DNA of 64,000 nt from an uncultured Chitinophaga sp. (GCF_937874145.1 NZ_CALNBI010000433.1:6880-70879), one strand, 5' to 3'. Positions 9,024-17,062 are shown, counted from the stretch's first letter. Program-made: numbers and translations. The notes: generated by a model not told the origin, from the sequence alone.

Positions 9024-9446
9024 CTACTTGAGGAACCGCTTTCCGATGTACCGGAAAATGAGCGCGCCCGCAACAGCGCCCGCCGCATCCGCCGCAAGGT
9101 CCCACAGGTCAAAGCTCCGGTTGGCCACCAGGTATTTCTGGATAAACTCGATCGCAAGCCCGTAAGCCGTCACGCACAATACGATCAGCGACAGCATCCC
9201 CGCCCCGATGTACCCGTGATGCCGGTAATACCCGTACGCCAACAGCAACACCATCCCCCCGAAAAGGAAAAAATGCGCCACCTTGTCCACGTGCATGAAG
9301 TCGAGGAAGCCGACCTGCGGAACCGCCTTGCCCGGCATTGTGCATAAAAATAGTATGAGGATGATCCATCCCGCTGCGGGCAGATAATAACGGATCATCC
9401 TCATACTAAATGTGTCTTTATTTCTTGATGACTGTGTCTCAGGCAT
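9024..9446 (-). CDS. VanZ-like membrane protein
   Basis: A 140-residue protein with four predicted helices and the VanZ-family features: LCTMPGKAVPQ after helix 1, then DKVAHFFLFGGMVLLLAYGY (the conserved K-x-x-H-F-F segment), and the loop IEFIQKYLVANRSFDLWDLAADAAGAVAGAL carrying the conserved Glu, the R-x-F-D-x-x-D pattern and a terminal helix. The family includes the teicoplanin-resistance accessory protein VanZ, but most members are uncharacterised, and resistance should not be assumed. The start at 9446 lies 5 nt downstream of the gcvH stop, so the two probably form an operon. An internal ATG at 9404 is an alternative. Confidence 0.85.
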   Translation of the reverse strand: MPETQSSRNKDTFSMRMIRYYLPAAGWIILILFLCTMPGKAVPQVGFLDFMHVDKVAHFFLFGGMVLLLAYGYYRHHGYIGAGMLSLIVLCVTAYGLAIEFIQKYLVANRSFDLWDLAADAAGAVAGALIFRYIGKRFLK

Positions 9447-9451
9447 AATGT

Positions 9452-9832
9452 TTATTCGCCTACCAGCGCTTTGTACTGGTCGGCCGTCAGCAGGCCTTCC
9501 ACGTCGGCAGGGTTGTTTACAGTGATCGTCACCATCCAGCCCTCACCATACGGGTCGGTATTTACCAGGTCGGGGCTGCCGTCCAGCGCGGGGTTCACCT
9601 CGCCAATGGTGCCGGCAACGGGCAGGAACAGGTCGGAAACGGTTTTTACCGCCTCTACGGTGCCAAAAACCTCTTCGGCACCCAGCGACTTGCCGGTCGT
9701 GGAAATGTCCACGAACACGATATCGCCCAGTTCACGTTGTGCGAAATCGGTAATACCGATTTTCGCTGTGTTCCCTTCTAATAATACCCACTCGTGGTCT
9801 TTGGTGTAACGCAGTTGCGACGGAAAATTCAT
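9452..9832 (-). CDS. gcvH: Glycine cleavage system H protein
   Basis: A 126-residue lipoyl-carrier protein that shuttles the aminomethyl group between the P, T and L proteins of glycine cleavage. Family signatures are YTKDHEWVLLEGNTAKIGITDFAQRELGDIVFVD at the N-terminus, the lipoylation loop EVFGTVEAVKTVSDLFLPVAG with the modified Lys near residue 63, and the C-terminal GWMVTITVNNPADVEGLLTADQYKALV. Length and layout are standard. The partner genes are not in the window, as is common in Bacteroidota. It is followed at 5 nt by the VanZ-like gene. Confidence 0.95.
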   Translation of the reverse strand: MNFPSQLRYTKDHEWVLLEGNTAKIGITDFAQRELGDIVFVDISTTGKSLGAEEVFGTVEAVKTVSDLFLPVAGTIGEVNPALDGSPDLVNTDPYGEGWMVTITVNNPADVEGLLTADQYKALVGE

Positions 9833-9890
9833 GTCAAGTTTGATTTTGAGCGGTAAAAATAAAGATTACCGCCAGAATTATAAAAAGTTT

Positions 9891-9915
9891 GTCATTTTCT
9901 AAACGTTAAAATGAC
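9891..9915 (-). terminator. Inverted repeat, probable terminator of the cyclophilin gene
   Basis: GTCATTTT at 9891-9898 pairs with AAAATGAC at 9908-9915. On the minus strand the hairpin is followed by AAACTTTTTAT. It lies between the cyclophilin stop (9920) and the gcvH start. Confidence 0.55.
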
Positions 9916-9919
9916 ATGC

Positions 9920-10588
9920 CTAGAAGAAAAAGAACTTCTTTTTCAACCGCATTTTCATCCGGATGTCCTCCACCGGCCGGTCGCCCGGCTTCTTCGTGGG
10001 CTGCGCCGCGATGCTGTCGATCACATGGAAACCTTTCACCACCTGCCCGAAAACGGTATAGCTCTGGTCCAGGTGCGGCGAACCGCCCCATTCCTTGTAC
10101 ACTTCCCGCTGGTCAACAGGCAGCTTGCGCCCGCCGAGCCGCGTCTGCTCCAGTGTATCCAGCCCGCCGTCGGTCCACTTCTTCCCCTGCACGATATAAA
10201 ACTGGCTGCCGGACGACTCTTTCGCCGGGTTATTGTCCCGCGCCGCGCCCAGCGCGCCCTTCCGGTGGTACAGATCCAGCTGGAATTCAGCAGGGATGCG
10301 GTAATCAGGCCCCCCGTTCCCCAGCGCCGCGCCGGGCTGTGCCCGCCGGCTGCCGGGGTCGCCGCCCTGGATCATGAAATGCTGGATCACGCGGTGGAAC
10401 AGCAGGCTGTCGTAATAATGCTGCTTCACGAGCTTAATAAAGTTGTCGCGGTGCTTCGGGGTCTGGTCGTACAGCCGGATCACCATTTTGCCGTAAGGCG
10501 TATACAGCTTCACTTTTCGGTTGCGCTGCGCCTGCGCGGCCATGGAAACCAGCAGCAACAGCCATAAAACGGGTAGTTTTCTATGCAT
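9920..10588 (-). CDS. Secreted cyclophilin-type peptidyl-prolyl isomerase
   Basis: A 222-residue protein with a signal peptide (MHRKLPVLWLLLLVSMAAQAQ), so it acts in the periplasm, assisting protein folding by isomerising prolyl bonds. The cyclophilin core is visible as LYDQTPKHRDNFIKLVKQHYYDSLLFHRVIQHFMIQGGDP (catalytic Arg in FHRV), GSQFYIVQGKKWTDGG and SYTVFGQVVKGFHVIDSIA. The stretch GSRRAQPGAALGNGGPDYRIPAEF replaces the usual GTGGPGYTIPDE loop with a slightly longer one, as in many Bacteroidota members. The C-terminus is a short basic tail ending in FFFF. It reads as a single gene. Confidence 0.9.
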   Translation of the reverse strand: MHRKLPVLWLLLLVSMAAQAQRNRKVKLYTPYGKMVIRLYDQTPKHRDNFIKLVKQHYYDSLLFHRVIQHFMIQGGDPGSRRAQPGAALGNGGPDYRIPAEFQLDLYHRKGALGAARDNNPAKESSGSQFYIVQGKKWTDGGLDTLEQTRLGGRKLPVDQREVYKEWGGSPHLDQSYTVFGQVVKGFHVIDSIAAQPTKKPGDRPVEDIRMKMRLKKKFFFF

Positions 10589-10668
10589 GGGCTTGATGAT
10601 GTATTCGTCTTCCGGTCAGGGCCGGGCCGCCGTTGCGTCGCACACTTCGGCGGCGGTGCGGGGCCTGG

Positions 10669-11004
10669 CTATTCTTCCTCGAAATAATCGATGATATGTT
10701 CTTTAATGAACCGCTCCTGCTCTTCCAGCCCCATTTTGGGCACGGGCTGTACCTCTTTGAAGTGCGGCCATCCGTCCTTATCCCGGCCTTCCGGCTCGAA
10801 ATACCCGCTGCGGCTCAGCAAAGCGCACATGGCGATGTGCATGAGGTCCTGTTTTTGTTCTTTGGTGAACTTCTTTTTCGGGCTGTTCAGTTCCTGGATC
10901 CCGATAATCATTAACATGGCTTCCATGTTCGGGGTTTTCCCGAATCTTTCGGTGAGCATGTCTTCCACTTGTTTCCAGCGTATATTGAAATCGTCGTTGT
11001 TCAT
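10669..11004 (-). CDS. Conserved hypothetical protein, soluble, 111 residues
   Basis: A small acidic, soluble protein with no signal peptide. It is mostly helical: RWKQVEDMLTERFGKTPNMEAMLMIIGIQELN, then KEQKQDLMHIAMCALLSRSGYFEPEGRDKDGWPHFKEVQP and the tail LEEQERFIKEHIIDYFEEE. I recognise it only as a lone gene of a kind common in Chitinophagaceae and relatives; no function is known to me. A perfect TACATTTG -7 box lies upstream on the minus strand at 11067-11074. The composition is ordinary for this genome, which argues for a resident gene. Confidence 0.75.
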   Translation of the reverse strand: MNNDDFNIRWKQVEDMLTERFGKTPNMEAMLMIIGIQELNSPKKKFTKEQKQDLMHIAMCALLSRSGYFEPEGRDKDGWPHFKEVQPVPKMGLEEQERFIKEHIIDYFEEE

Positions 11005-11066
11005 GTTTATTGGCTTTTTATGCCGCAGGCCCTGTCTGGCATTCCTATTGCAGGGCTAACGGACGA

Positions 11067-11074
11067 CAAATGTA
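11067..11074 (-). promoter_or_regulatory. -7 promoter element (TACATTTG)
   Basis: A perfect TAnnTTTG on the minus strand about 62 nt before the ATG at 11004. No clear -33 element was seen. Confidence 0.5.
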
Positions 11075-11236
11075 CGGTTTAGATAAAAAATTGATGTAAA
11101 TATCGTCCCGTATTCTTAAATTGGAAATTTTTATAAACCATATCTGCTTTTGCCGATCATCTCCCCTGCGCCCGATTTAACAGGTTTTTAACTGCGCAAT
11201 CCCGCCATGGGAGTAGGTTTAAAAAGCAGAATCCTT

Positions 11237-11244
11237 ATTTTAGC
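11237..11244 (+). promoter_or_regulatory. Candidate -7 element (TATTTTAG) of the Bat operon
   Basis: One mismatch to TAnnTTTG, ending 19 nt before the ATG at 11264. It is the best promoter candidate for the moxR-DUF58-batD-batA run. Confidence 0.35.
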
Positions 11245-11263
11245 AACCTTGAAATAACAATTC

Positions 11264-12265
11264 ATGGAAAATACCTCGTACGACATCCGTCAGATCAATG
11301 AAAAGATTCACCAGGCCAGTGCCTTTGTCGACCTCCTGAATTCGGAGATCAACAAAGTGATCGTTGGCCAGAAATACATGGTGGAGCGCCTCATGATCGG
11401 CCTGCTGGCCCAGGGCCACGTGCTGCTCGAAGGCGTGCCCGGCCTCGCCAAAACCCTTTCCATCAAATCCCTGTCGAGCGCCATCGATGCCCGGTTCTCG
11501 CGCATCCAGTTCACGCCCGACCTGCTGCCGGCCGACGTCGTGGGTACCATGATCTACAACCAGCAACGCAATGAGTTCATGGTCCGCAAAGGGCCCATCT
11601 TCGCCAACTTCATCCTGGCTGACGAGATCAACCGCGCCCCGGCCAAAGTGCAGAGCGCCCTTCTCGAAGCCATGCAGGAAAAACAGGTGACCATCGGCGA
11701 TACCACCTTCAAACTCGAAGAACCGTTCCTCGTGCTCGCCACGCAGAACCCCATCGAACAGGAAGGTACCTACACCCTCCCCGAAGCGCAGGTCGACCGT
11801 TTCATGCTCAAAGTCGTGATCGGCTACCCCACCAAGGAAGAGGAACGCCACATCATCCGCCAGAACCTCGCCCCGGAAGGCCAGGCGAAGATCAACCCCG
11901 TTGTGCGCCCGGAGGATATCCTCGAAGCCCGCAAACTGGTGCGCCAGGTGTATATGGACGAAAAGATCGAACAATATATCCTGGACGTGGTGTTCGCCAC
12001 CCGCAACCCGGAAGATTATAAGCTCGCCAAGCTGAAACCGCTCATCGCCTACGGCGGATCGCCCCGCGCCTCCATCAACCTGGCCCTCGCTTCCAAAGCG
12101 TACGCCTTCACGAAGCGCCGCGGATACGTGATCCCCGAAGACGTGCGCAGCGTATGCTTCGACGTGATGCGCCACCGCGTGGGGCTCACCTACGAGGCCG
12201 AAGCCGAAAACGTAACCAGCGAAAACATCCTCAGCGAGATCCTCAACGCCGTGGAAGTGCCATAA
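11264..12265 (+). CDS. MoxR-family AAA+ ATPase
   Basis: A 333-residue ATPase of the MoxR/RavA clade. Walker A is GVPGLAKT near residue 65, Walker B is ILADEINRAPAKVQSALLEAMQEKQVTI, sensor 1 is ATQNPIEQEGTYTLPEAQVDRF, and the C-terminal lid carries YGGSPRASINLALASKAYAFTKRRGYVIPEDV. MoxR ATPases act with von Willebrand factor A proteins as chaperones that mature or insert metal or cofactor into envelope proteins. Here the gene leads the Bat operon and is followed 26 nt later by the DUF58 gene, the standard order. Length and motifs are complete. Confidence 0.93.
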   Translation: MENTSYDIRQINEKIHQASAFVDLLNSEINKVIVGQKYMVERLMIGLLAQGHVLLEGVPGLAKTLSIKSLSSAIDARFSRIQFTPDLLPADVVGTMIYNQQRNEFMVRKGPIFANFILADEINRAPAKVQSALLEAMQEKQVTIGDTTFKLEEPFLVLATQNPIEQEGTYTLPEAQVDRFMLKVVIGYPTKEEERHIIRQNLAPEGQAKINPVVRPEDILEARKLVRQVYMDEKIEQYILDVVFATRNPEDYKLAKLKPLIAYGGSPRASINLALASKAYAFTKRRGYVIPEDVRSVCFDVMRHRVGLTYEAEAENVTSENILSEILNAVEVP

Positions 12266-12291
12266 GACATAAACCCGTCCAGCAACAACCG

Positions 12292-13158
12292 ATGGATACA
12301 GCAGAAATATTAAAAAAGGTCCGCCAGCTGGAAATCAAAACCAAAGGGCTGACCAACCACATCTTCGCCGGTGAGTACCACAGCGCCTTCAAAGGCCGCG
12401 GTATGTCGTTCAGCGAAGTGCGCGACTACCAATTCGGGGACGATGTAAGGGCTATCGACTGGAACGTGACCGCACGCTTCAACCATCCCTTCATCAAAGT
12501 TTTCGAAGAAGAACGCGAACTGACGGTGATGCTGCTGGTAGACGTGAGCGAAAGCGAGACCTTCGGCACCACACGCCAGACCAAGCGCAGCCTCGTTACC
12601 GAGCTCTGCGCCGTGCTGGCGTTTTCCGCCATCAAGAACAACGACAAGGTAGGCGTCATCTTTTTCAGCGACGGGATGGAGAAATACATCCCGCCCAAGA
12701 AAGGGAAGTCGCATATCCTTTTCATCATACGCGAGCTGCTCTCGTTCGAGCCGAAGAAGAAAGGGACCAATATCGCCGAAACGCTGCGGTTCTTTAACAA
12801 CGCCACCAAGAAGAAAAGCATCGTTTTTCTCCTGAGCGATTTCTTCTCCGGCAATTACCAGGATGCGCTGAACATCGCCGGCAAGCGGCACGATGTGGTG
12901 GGCGTCCAGGTATACGACCGGCGCGACAAGGAGTTGCCCGACGCGGGGCTCATCCGCATGACGGACGCCGAAACGGGCGTATCGCAGTGGGTGGATACCA
13001 GCGACCGGAAGGTGCGGGAGTATTACGACCGCCAGTTCCAGCAACACGCGCAGTATTGCCGCAATGCGTTCATGAAGAGCGGTTCCGAACTGATCAGCAT
13101 CCGCACGGATGAAGATTATGTAAAAGCATTACAGACCTTTTTCCTGAACAGGGTTTAA
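12292..13158 (+). CDS. DUF58 domain protein of the MoxR/Bat operon
   Basis: A 288-residue cytosolic protein starting at the ATG at 12292; a longer frame overlapping moxR is a reading-frame artefact. The DUF58 signature GRGMSFSEVRDYQFGDDVRAIDWNVTAR is at residues ~36-63. It is followed by a von Willebrand A-like fold with VMLLVDVSESETFG (a MIDAS-like DxSxS) and later VFLLSDFFSGNY. DUF58 proteins pair with MoxR ATPases; the mechanism is unknown. The gene lies between moxR and a BatD-like gene, with 26-27 nt gaps, consistent with one transcript. Confidence 0.9.
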   Translation: MDTAEILKKVRQLEIKTKGLTNHIFAGEYHSAFKGRGMSFSEVRDYQFGDDVRAIDWNVTARFNHPFIKVFEEERELTVMLLVDVSESETFGTTRQTKRSLVTELCAVLAFSAIKNNDKVGVIFFSDGMEKYIPPKKGKSHILFIIRELLSFEPKKKGTNIAETLRFFNNATKKKSIVFLLSDFFSGNYQDALNIAGKRHDVVGVQVYDRRDKELPDAGLIRMTDAETGVSQWVDTSDRKVREYYDRQFQQHAQYCRNAFMKSGSELISIRTDEDYVKALQTFFLNRV

Positions 13159-13185
13159 CGAAAAAAGAAGCACGATCAAGACCGG

Positions 13186-14190
13186 ATGAAATTCATCAAG
13201 AACATATTCACCACCGCCCTGCTTTGCTGCCTTATGGCCGGCGCTTTCGCGCAGGAGCAGGAGGCAAAGGTGGAATACCAGGATTATTTCAAGGCCACTG
13301 CGAAGGCGGATACAACGAGCATCCGCATCGGGGAGCCCGTGAAGGTAACCCTCGACGTCAAAGTGATGCTGTACGCGCTCAAGGGCGCCAACATCAAAGT
13401 GATCTTCCCCAACATTCCCGACTCCGCCAACCACATCGAACTGGTGGGGCGCAGCCAGCTGGATACCACCGGGTCCGACGAAAACCAGAAGTTCTGGAAA
13501 CAAACCGTGACCTTCACCAGCTTCGATTCCGGCCGCTGGGAACTGCCGCCCATGAAGTTTGAAGTGTATTCGGTGACCGACGGGTCTTATGATTCCGTGT
13601 ACACCGATCCTATCTTCATCGACGTCAATACTGTCGCCGTAGATACCACCAAAGCCTTCAAGCCCATCAAGCCATTGCGGGCGGTGAGCATCAACTGGCT
13701 GGATTACTGGTTCTGGATACTGGGGAGCTTCCTGTTGATTACGGCCATCGTGTTGTTCCTTACCATGCGCAACAAGAAAAAAGCGCCGAAACCCGTGCCC
13801 GTGGTGCCTTCCCAACCGCCATTCGAACGCGCCCTCGAAGCGCTCGGCAAGCTGGAGAAAGAACAGCCCTGGCACACCGATGTAAAAGGCTATTACACAC
13901 AACTCACGGACGTGCTGCGCGTGTATTTCGAGCAGCAGTTCAACATACCGGCCATGGAACAGACCACCGCGGAACTGATGGACGACATCAAGCCGGTGAC
14001 CATCCTGAACCAGCAACGGAACGAAATCTACAGCATCCTCAGCCTGGCCGACCTCGCCAAGTTCGCCAAGCTCCAGCCCACCCCGCAGGAGCATGAGGAA
14101 TCGCTGCGCAAGGCCAGGGCAGTAGTGGAATGGACGCGCGCCGCCGCCATGCATAAAACCGAACAGCCGGCCACCGGCACAAATTCGTAA
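13186..14190 (+). CDS. BatD-like membrane-anchored protein of the Bat operon
   Basis: A 334-residue protein with a signal peptide (MKFIKNIFTTALLCCLMAGAFAQ) and a periplasmic beta-rich domain to ~170 (SIRIGEPVKVTLDVKV, FTSFDSGRWELPPMKFEV). One transmembrane helix (YWFWILGSFLLITAIVLFLTM, ~180-200) is followed by a cytosolic helical domain with FERALEALGKLEKEQPWHTDVKGYYTQLTDVLRVYFEQQF, as in DUF4381/BatD-like proteins of these operons. It is 8 nt before batA and probably forms a membrane complex with BatA and the MoxR ATPase. Family membership is by position and architecture, not by a strong sequence signature. Confidence 0.75.
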   Translation: MKFIKNIFTTALLCCLMAGAFAQEQEAKVEYQDYFKATAKADTTSIRIGEPVKVTLDVKVMLYALKGANIKVIFPNIPDSANHIELVGRSQLDTTGSDENQKFWKQTVTFTSFDSGRWELPPMKFEVYSVTDGSYDSVYTDPIFIDVNTVAVDTTKAFKPIKPLRAVSINWLDYWFWILGSFLLITAIVLFLTMRNKKKAPKPVPVVPSQPPFERALEALGKLEKEQPWHTDVKGYYTQLTDVLRVYFEQQFNIPAMEQTTAELMDDIKPVTILNQQRNEIYSILSLADLAKFAKLQPTPQEHEESLRKARAVVEWTRAAAMHKTEQPATGTNS

Positions 14191-14198
14191 AACGACTC

Positions 14199-15209
14199 AT
14201 GAACGCGGAACTCTGGAAAAATATTGAATTCGCACACCCGGCCTTCTTCTGGCTGCTGCTGCTCATCCCCGTCTTCATCTGGTGGAGCGTGAGCGCCGGC
14301 CGCAAGTTCCAGGGATCGGTGAAAGTATCGTCGCTGCAAGGCCTCAAAGGCATCCCCGTATCCTGGAAAATCCGTTTCCGGCCCCTCCTGCCCGCCCTGC
14401 GCATCATTGCATTCGCCGCGCTGGTAGTAGCAATGGCAAGGCCGCAAACCTCCAATACCTCCGAAAACATCGACAGCGAAGGGATCGACATCGTGCTGGG
14501 GATCGATATCTCGGGGTCCATGCTCGCGGAAGACCTCAGGCCCAACCGTATGGAGGCCGCCAAGAAAACGGCCATGGACTTCGTAGACAGCCGCATCAGC
14601 GACCGTATCGGACTGGTGATCTTCTCGGGCGAAAGCTTCACGCAATGCCCCATCACCACCGACCACGCCGTGCTCAAGCAACAGCTCATGGCCATCCGCA
14701 GCGGCATGCTGCAAGACGGTACGGCCATCGGCATGGGGCTCGCTACTTCGGTGGACCGCCTCCGCGAAAGCAAAGCCAAAAGCAAAGTCGTGATCCTGCT
14801 CACCGACGGCGTGAACAACACCGGCCTGGTAGACCCGCTCACCGCGCTGGAGATCGCGAAAGCGTATAAAGTGAAGGTTTACACGATCGGCGTGGGCACC
14901 CAGGGCAAAGCGCCCTCTCCCGCTACTATGCCCGACGGCAGCGTGCAAATGCAGATGGTGGACGTGCAGATCGACGAGCCCCTTATGAAAAAGATCGCCA
15001 GCGAAACCGGCGGTCGCTATTTCAGGGCCACCAACAATACTTCCCTGCAAGACATCTATCACGAAATCGATAAGCTGGAGCGCACCAAAGTGGAAATCAC
15101 TTCCTACAAACGCTTCAAAGAGCATTTCTTCCCCTTCGCCATGATTGCCCTGGCGGCTTTGCTGCTGGAAGTGGTGCTGCGGTACACGCTTTTCAAGCGG
15201 CTGCCCTAG
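14199..15209 (+). CDS. batA: BatA-like VWA-domain membrane protein
   Basis: A 336-residue protein with two N-terminal helices (PAFFWLLLLIPVFIWWSV and LPALRIIAFAALVVAMARP). A von Willebrand A domain at ~85-280 holds the MIDAS motif DISGSML (in IVLGIDISGSMLAEDLRPNR), IGLVIFSGESFTQCP and VVILLTDGVNNTG, and a last helix is FAMIALAALLLEVVLRYTLF. This is the BatA layout: a metal-binding adhesion-type domain held at the membrane and served by the MoxR ATPase. The classical aerotolerance operon continues with batB, batC and batE; here rsgA follows within about 25 nt, so those genes are absent from this locus. Confidence 0.88.
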   Translation: MNAELWKNIEFAHPAFFWLLLLIPVFIWWSVSAGRKFQGSVKVSSLQGLKGIPVSWKIRFRPLLPALRIIAFAALVVAMARPQTSNTSENIDSEGIDIVLGIDISGSMLAEDLRPNRMEAAKKTAMDFVDSRISDRIGLVIFSGESFTQCPITTDHAVLKQQLMAIRSGMLQDGTAIGMGLATSVDRLRESKAKSKVVILLTDGVNNTGLVDPLTALEIAKAYKVKVYTIGVGTQGKAPSPATMPDGSVQMQMVDVQIDEPLMKKIASETGGRYFRATNNTSLQDIYHEIDKLERTKVEITSYKRFKEHFFPFAMIALAALLLEVVLRYTLFKRLP

Positions 15210-15221
15210 CCTGATTTGCTT

Positions 15222-15229
15222 TATCTTTA
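15222..15229 (+). promoter_or_regulatory. -7 element (TATCTTTA) directly before the rsgA start
   Basis: One mismatch to TAnnTTTG. Only 4 nt (CACC) separate it from the GTG start at 15234, which suggests a leaderless transcript, and it decides the start in favour of GTG. Confidence 0.45.
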
Positions 15230-15233
15230 CACC

Positions 15234-16166
15234 GTGCAAGCAACGATTTACAAATCCACCGGCAGTTGGTATACCGTGAAAACGGATGAAGGCGACCTTT
15301 ACCAGGCGCGGATCAAAGGCGTATTCAAAATAGATGAGACCATCACGTCCACCAACCCCATCGCCGTGGGCGACCATGTCGACATCCAGCTGGAAAGCGG
15401 CGAAGAAGGCACGGCCGTGATTACGGGCATTGCCGACCGGAAGAATTATATCGTACGCAGCTCGCCGCAGGGCAAGCATAAAAAGCACATCGTAGCCGCC
15501 AACCTCGACCAGGCGGTGCTTGTGGCCACCGTCAGGGAGCCGCGCACCTCGCAGGGCTTTATCGACCGGTTTCTGGTAACGGCGGCAGCCTACCACATCC
15601 CCGTTATCCTCGTATTCAATAAGATGGACGTGTACCGCCCCAAGGAAATGGAGCAGTTCGGGCACTGGCAGGCGGTGTATGAAGACATGGGCTATACCGT
15701 GTTGCTGACAGGCGCGGCGGAAGGAAAGGGGATAGATGAACTGGGGGAACTACTGAAAGATAAGACCACGCTCATTTCCGGGCATTCCGGTGTGGGCAAG
15801 AGCACCATCATCAACGGGCTGATTCCGGGCCTGCAGCTGAAAACGAAACAAGTGAGCGGCTGGAGCGGGAAGGGTTTACATACCACTACATTCGCCGAGA
15901 TGTTCGACCTGCCTTTCGGCGGCCGCCTCATTGATACGCCGGGCGTCCGGGAATTCGGCATCGTAGATATCCCGAAAGCGGAATTATCGCATTACTTCCT
16001 GGAGATGCAGCCTTACATCCAGCAATGCCAGTTCAACAACTGCCAACACCTCGACGAGCCCGGGTGCGCCGTGAAAGCCGCCGTAGAAGCGGGCGACATC
16101 GACCTGGACCGCTACGTCAGCTATGCCACGATCCTGGCTACGATCAACGAAAATGATTACGATTAA
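15234..16166 (+). CDS. rsgA: Ribosome small-subunit-dependent GTPase A
   Basis: A 310-residue circularly permuted GTPase that helps mature the 30S subunit. The GTG at 15234 is preferred over an upstream TTG (15216) because homologues begin with the VQATIYKSTGSWYTVKT segment and a -7 box ends at 15229. An N-terminal OB fold (~1-75) is followed by the permuted G domain: NKMD (G4) comes before GHSGVGKS (G1, around 190) and DTPGVREFG (G3). The C-terminal zinc knuckle is CQFNNCQHLDEPGC. It sits just after batA. Its stop overlaps the stop of a tiny lipoprotein gene on the other strand. Confidence 0.95.
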   Translation: MQATIYKSTGSWYTVKTDEGDLYQARIKGVFKIDETITSTNPIAVGDHVDIQLESGEEGTAVITGIADRKNYIVRSSPQGKHKKHIVAANLDQAVLVATVREPRTSQGFIDRFLVTAAAYHIPVILVFNKMDVYRPKEMEQFGHWQAVYEDMGYTVLLTGAAEGKGIDELGELLKDKTTLISGHSGVGKSTIINGLIPGLQLKTKQVSGWSGKGLHTTTFAEMFDLPFGGRLIDTPGVREFGIVDIPKAELSHYFLEMQPYIQQCQFNNCQHLDEPGCAVKAAVEAGDIDLDRYVSYATILATINENDYD

Positions 16167-16333
16167 TTTCTTCTCAGGAAGCCGAAGAAGCCTTTCTTTT
16201 TGGGCGCATTCATCTCATCCATCACTTTTTCGGCGCCGAGGTTGCGCGCAGGCGTCGGGCATCCCGTTTTCTGGGACCTGCAGGCCATGGCCATAACCGT
16301 CAAAACGGACAGGCAAACGAAAAGTTTCCGCAT
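16163..16333 (-). CDS. Small lipoprotein (56 residues), downstream member of a tandem pair
   Basis: A 56-residue frame with a lipoprotein signal peptide (MRKLFVCLSVLTVMAMAC, lipobox MAMAC, Cys18). The mature part begins C-R-S-Q-K-T-G-C-P and ends in a basic-aromatic tail, KKKGFFGFLRRN. The sister gene at 16346-16495, 12 nt upstream, has the same C-x-S-Q-K-x-G-C-P start, so the two are probably paralogues. Predicted to be anchored in the outer or inner membrane; no function is known. Codon use is like the neighbours. Its stop codon overlaps that of rsgA in convergent orientation. The signal peptide and the paralogue are what make it credible at this size. Confidence 0.7.
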   Translation of the reverse strand: MRKLFVCLSVLTVMAMACRSQKTGCPTPARNLGAEKVMDEMNAPKKKGFFGFLRRN

Positions 16334-16345
16334 AACCAGGGGATT

Positions 16346-16495
16346 TTAGAAGAGTTTCATTTGCTTGCCGGCTTTGCTGTTCTGCTTCATATTGCCGGAA
16401 TTGTAAAATGTGCTGCCGGGGCAGCCTTGTTTCTGGGAGGCGCATCCTGCGAACAGGAACGACGCCCATAGCCCAATCATCCATTTTGATTTCAT
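16346..16495 (-). CDS. Small lipoprotein (49 residues), upstream member of a tandem pair
   Basis: A 49-residue frame: signal peptide MKSKWMIGLWASFLFAGC (lipobox LFAGC, Cys18), then C-A-S-Q-K-Q-G-C-P-G-S-T-F-Y-N-S-G-N and a basic tail ending KAGKQMKLF. The mature N-terminus matches its downstream neighbour at C-x-S-Q-K-x-G-C-P, the second Cys being conserved. The pair probably forms one transcript. A short mature chain with a free conserved Cys suggests a small cell-envelope factor. The overlapping 89-residue frame at 16215-16484 is a shadow of these two genes. Confidence 0.7.
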   Translation of the reverse strand: MKSKWMIGLWASFLFAGCASQKQGCPGSTFYNSGNMKQNSKAGKQMKLF

Positions 16496-16540
16496 AGGTC
16501 CGGGATTAGGCCTGCAATATAATAATTTTTTATAAGATGA

Positions 16541-17062
16541 CTATACCTGGTCGCGGAACCAGTCGGCGTACATGATGTAGTTATTGGCAATGCGGTCGAT
16601 TTCCCCGGAGATCAGTTCCTGGGAGATGGTTTTCACCTTTTTAGCGGGCACCCCGGCATAGATGCATCCGGCTTCCACCTGTGTATTTTCCAACACAACG
16701 GCGCCGGCGGCAATGATGGTATTGGAGCCGATGTGGCAATTATCCATCACGATGGCGCCCATTCCGATAAGCACGTTATCTTCCACCGTACAGCCGTGTA
16801 CAATGGCGTTATGGCCGATGGATACGTTGTTGCCGATGTTGGTTTTCGTTTTCTGGTAAGTGGCATGGATCACGGCGCCGTCCTGGATATTGACTTTATC
16901 GCCCATCCGGATGCTGTTCACATCTCCCCTCACCACGGCATTGAACCAAACGCTGCAATCCTTTCCCATCACCACATCGCCTACGATGGTGGCATTCGGC
17001 GCAATGAAGCAATTGTCGCCCATTTGCGGGTGTACACCCTTTACTGGTAATATTACTGGCAT
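16541..17062 (-). CDS. Gamma-carbonic anhydrase-like hexapeptide-repeat protein
   Basis: A 173-residue left-handed beta-helix protein. Hexapeptide repeats run through most of the chain (NCFIAPNATIVGDVVMGKDCSVWFNAVVRGDVNSIRMGDKVNIQDGAVIHA and onward). The zinc-ligand histidines of the gamma-CA fold fit IHATYQ and SIGHNAIVHG. The C-terminal amphipathic helix is ISQELISGEIDRIANNYIMYADWF. Homologues (YrdA/PaaY/CaiE group) are trimeric and may hydrate CO2 or act on acyl thioesters. The ATG at 17062 is used because a perfect TATATTTG -7 box ends 4 nt upstream. It is divergent from the aminotransferase with only 34 bp between the start codons. Confidence 0.9.
   Translation of the reverse strand: MPVILPVKGVHPQMGDNCFIAPNATIVGDVVMGKDCSVWFNAVVRGDVNSIRMGDKVNIQDGAVIHATYQKTKTNIGNNVSIGHNAIVHGCTVEDNVLIGMGAIVMDNCHIGSNTIIAAGAVVLENTQVEAGCIYAGVPAKKVKTISQELISGEIDRIANNYIMYADWFRDQV

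Noticed and set aside
14028..15665. A 545-codon minus-strand frame opposite batA and rsgA
   Set aside because: It overlaps two well-supported genes on the other strand and has no recognisable domain.
16215..16484. An 89-codon minus-strand frame between rsgA and the carbonic anhydrase gene
   Set aside because: It runs in another frame over the two tandem lipoprotein genes, which have signal peptides and a shared motif; this frame has neither.
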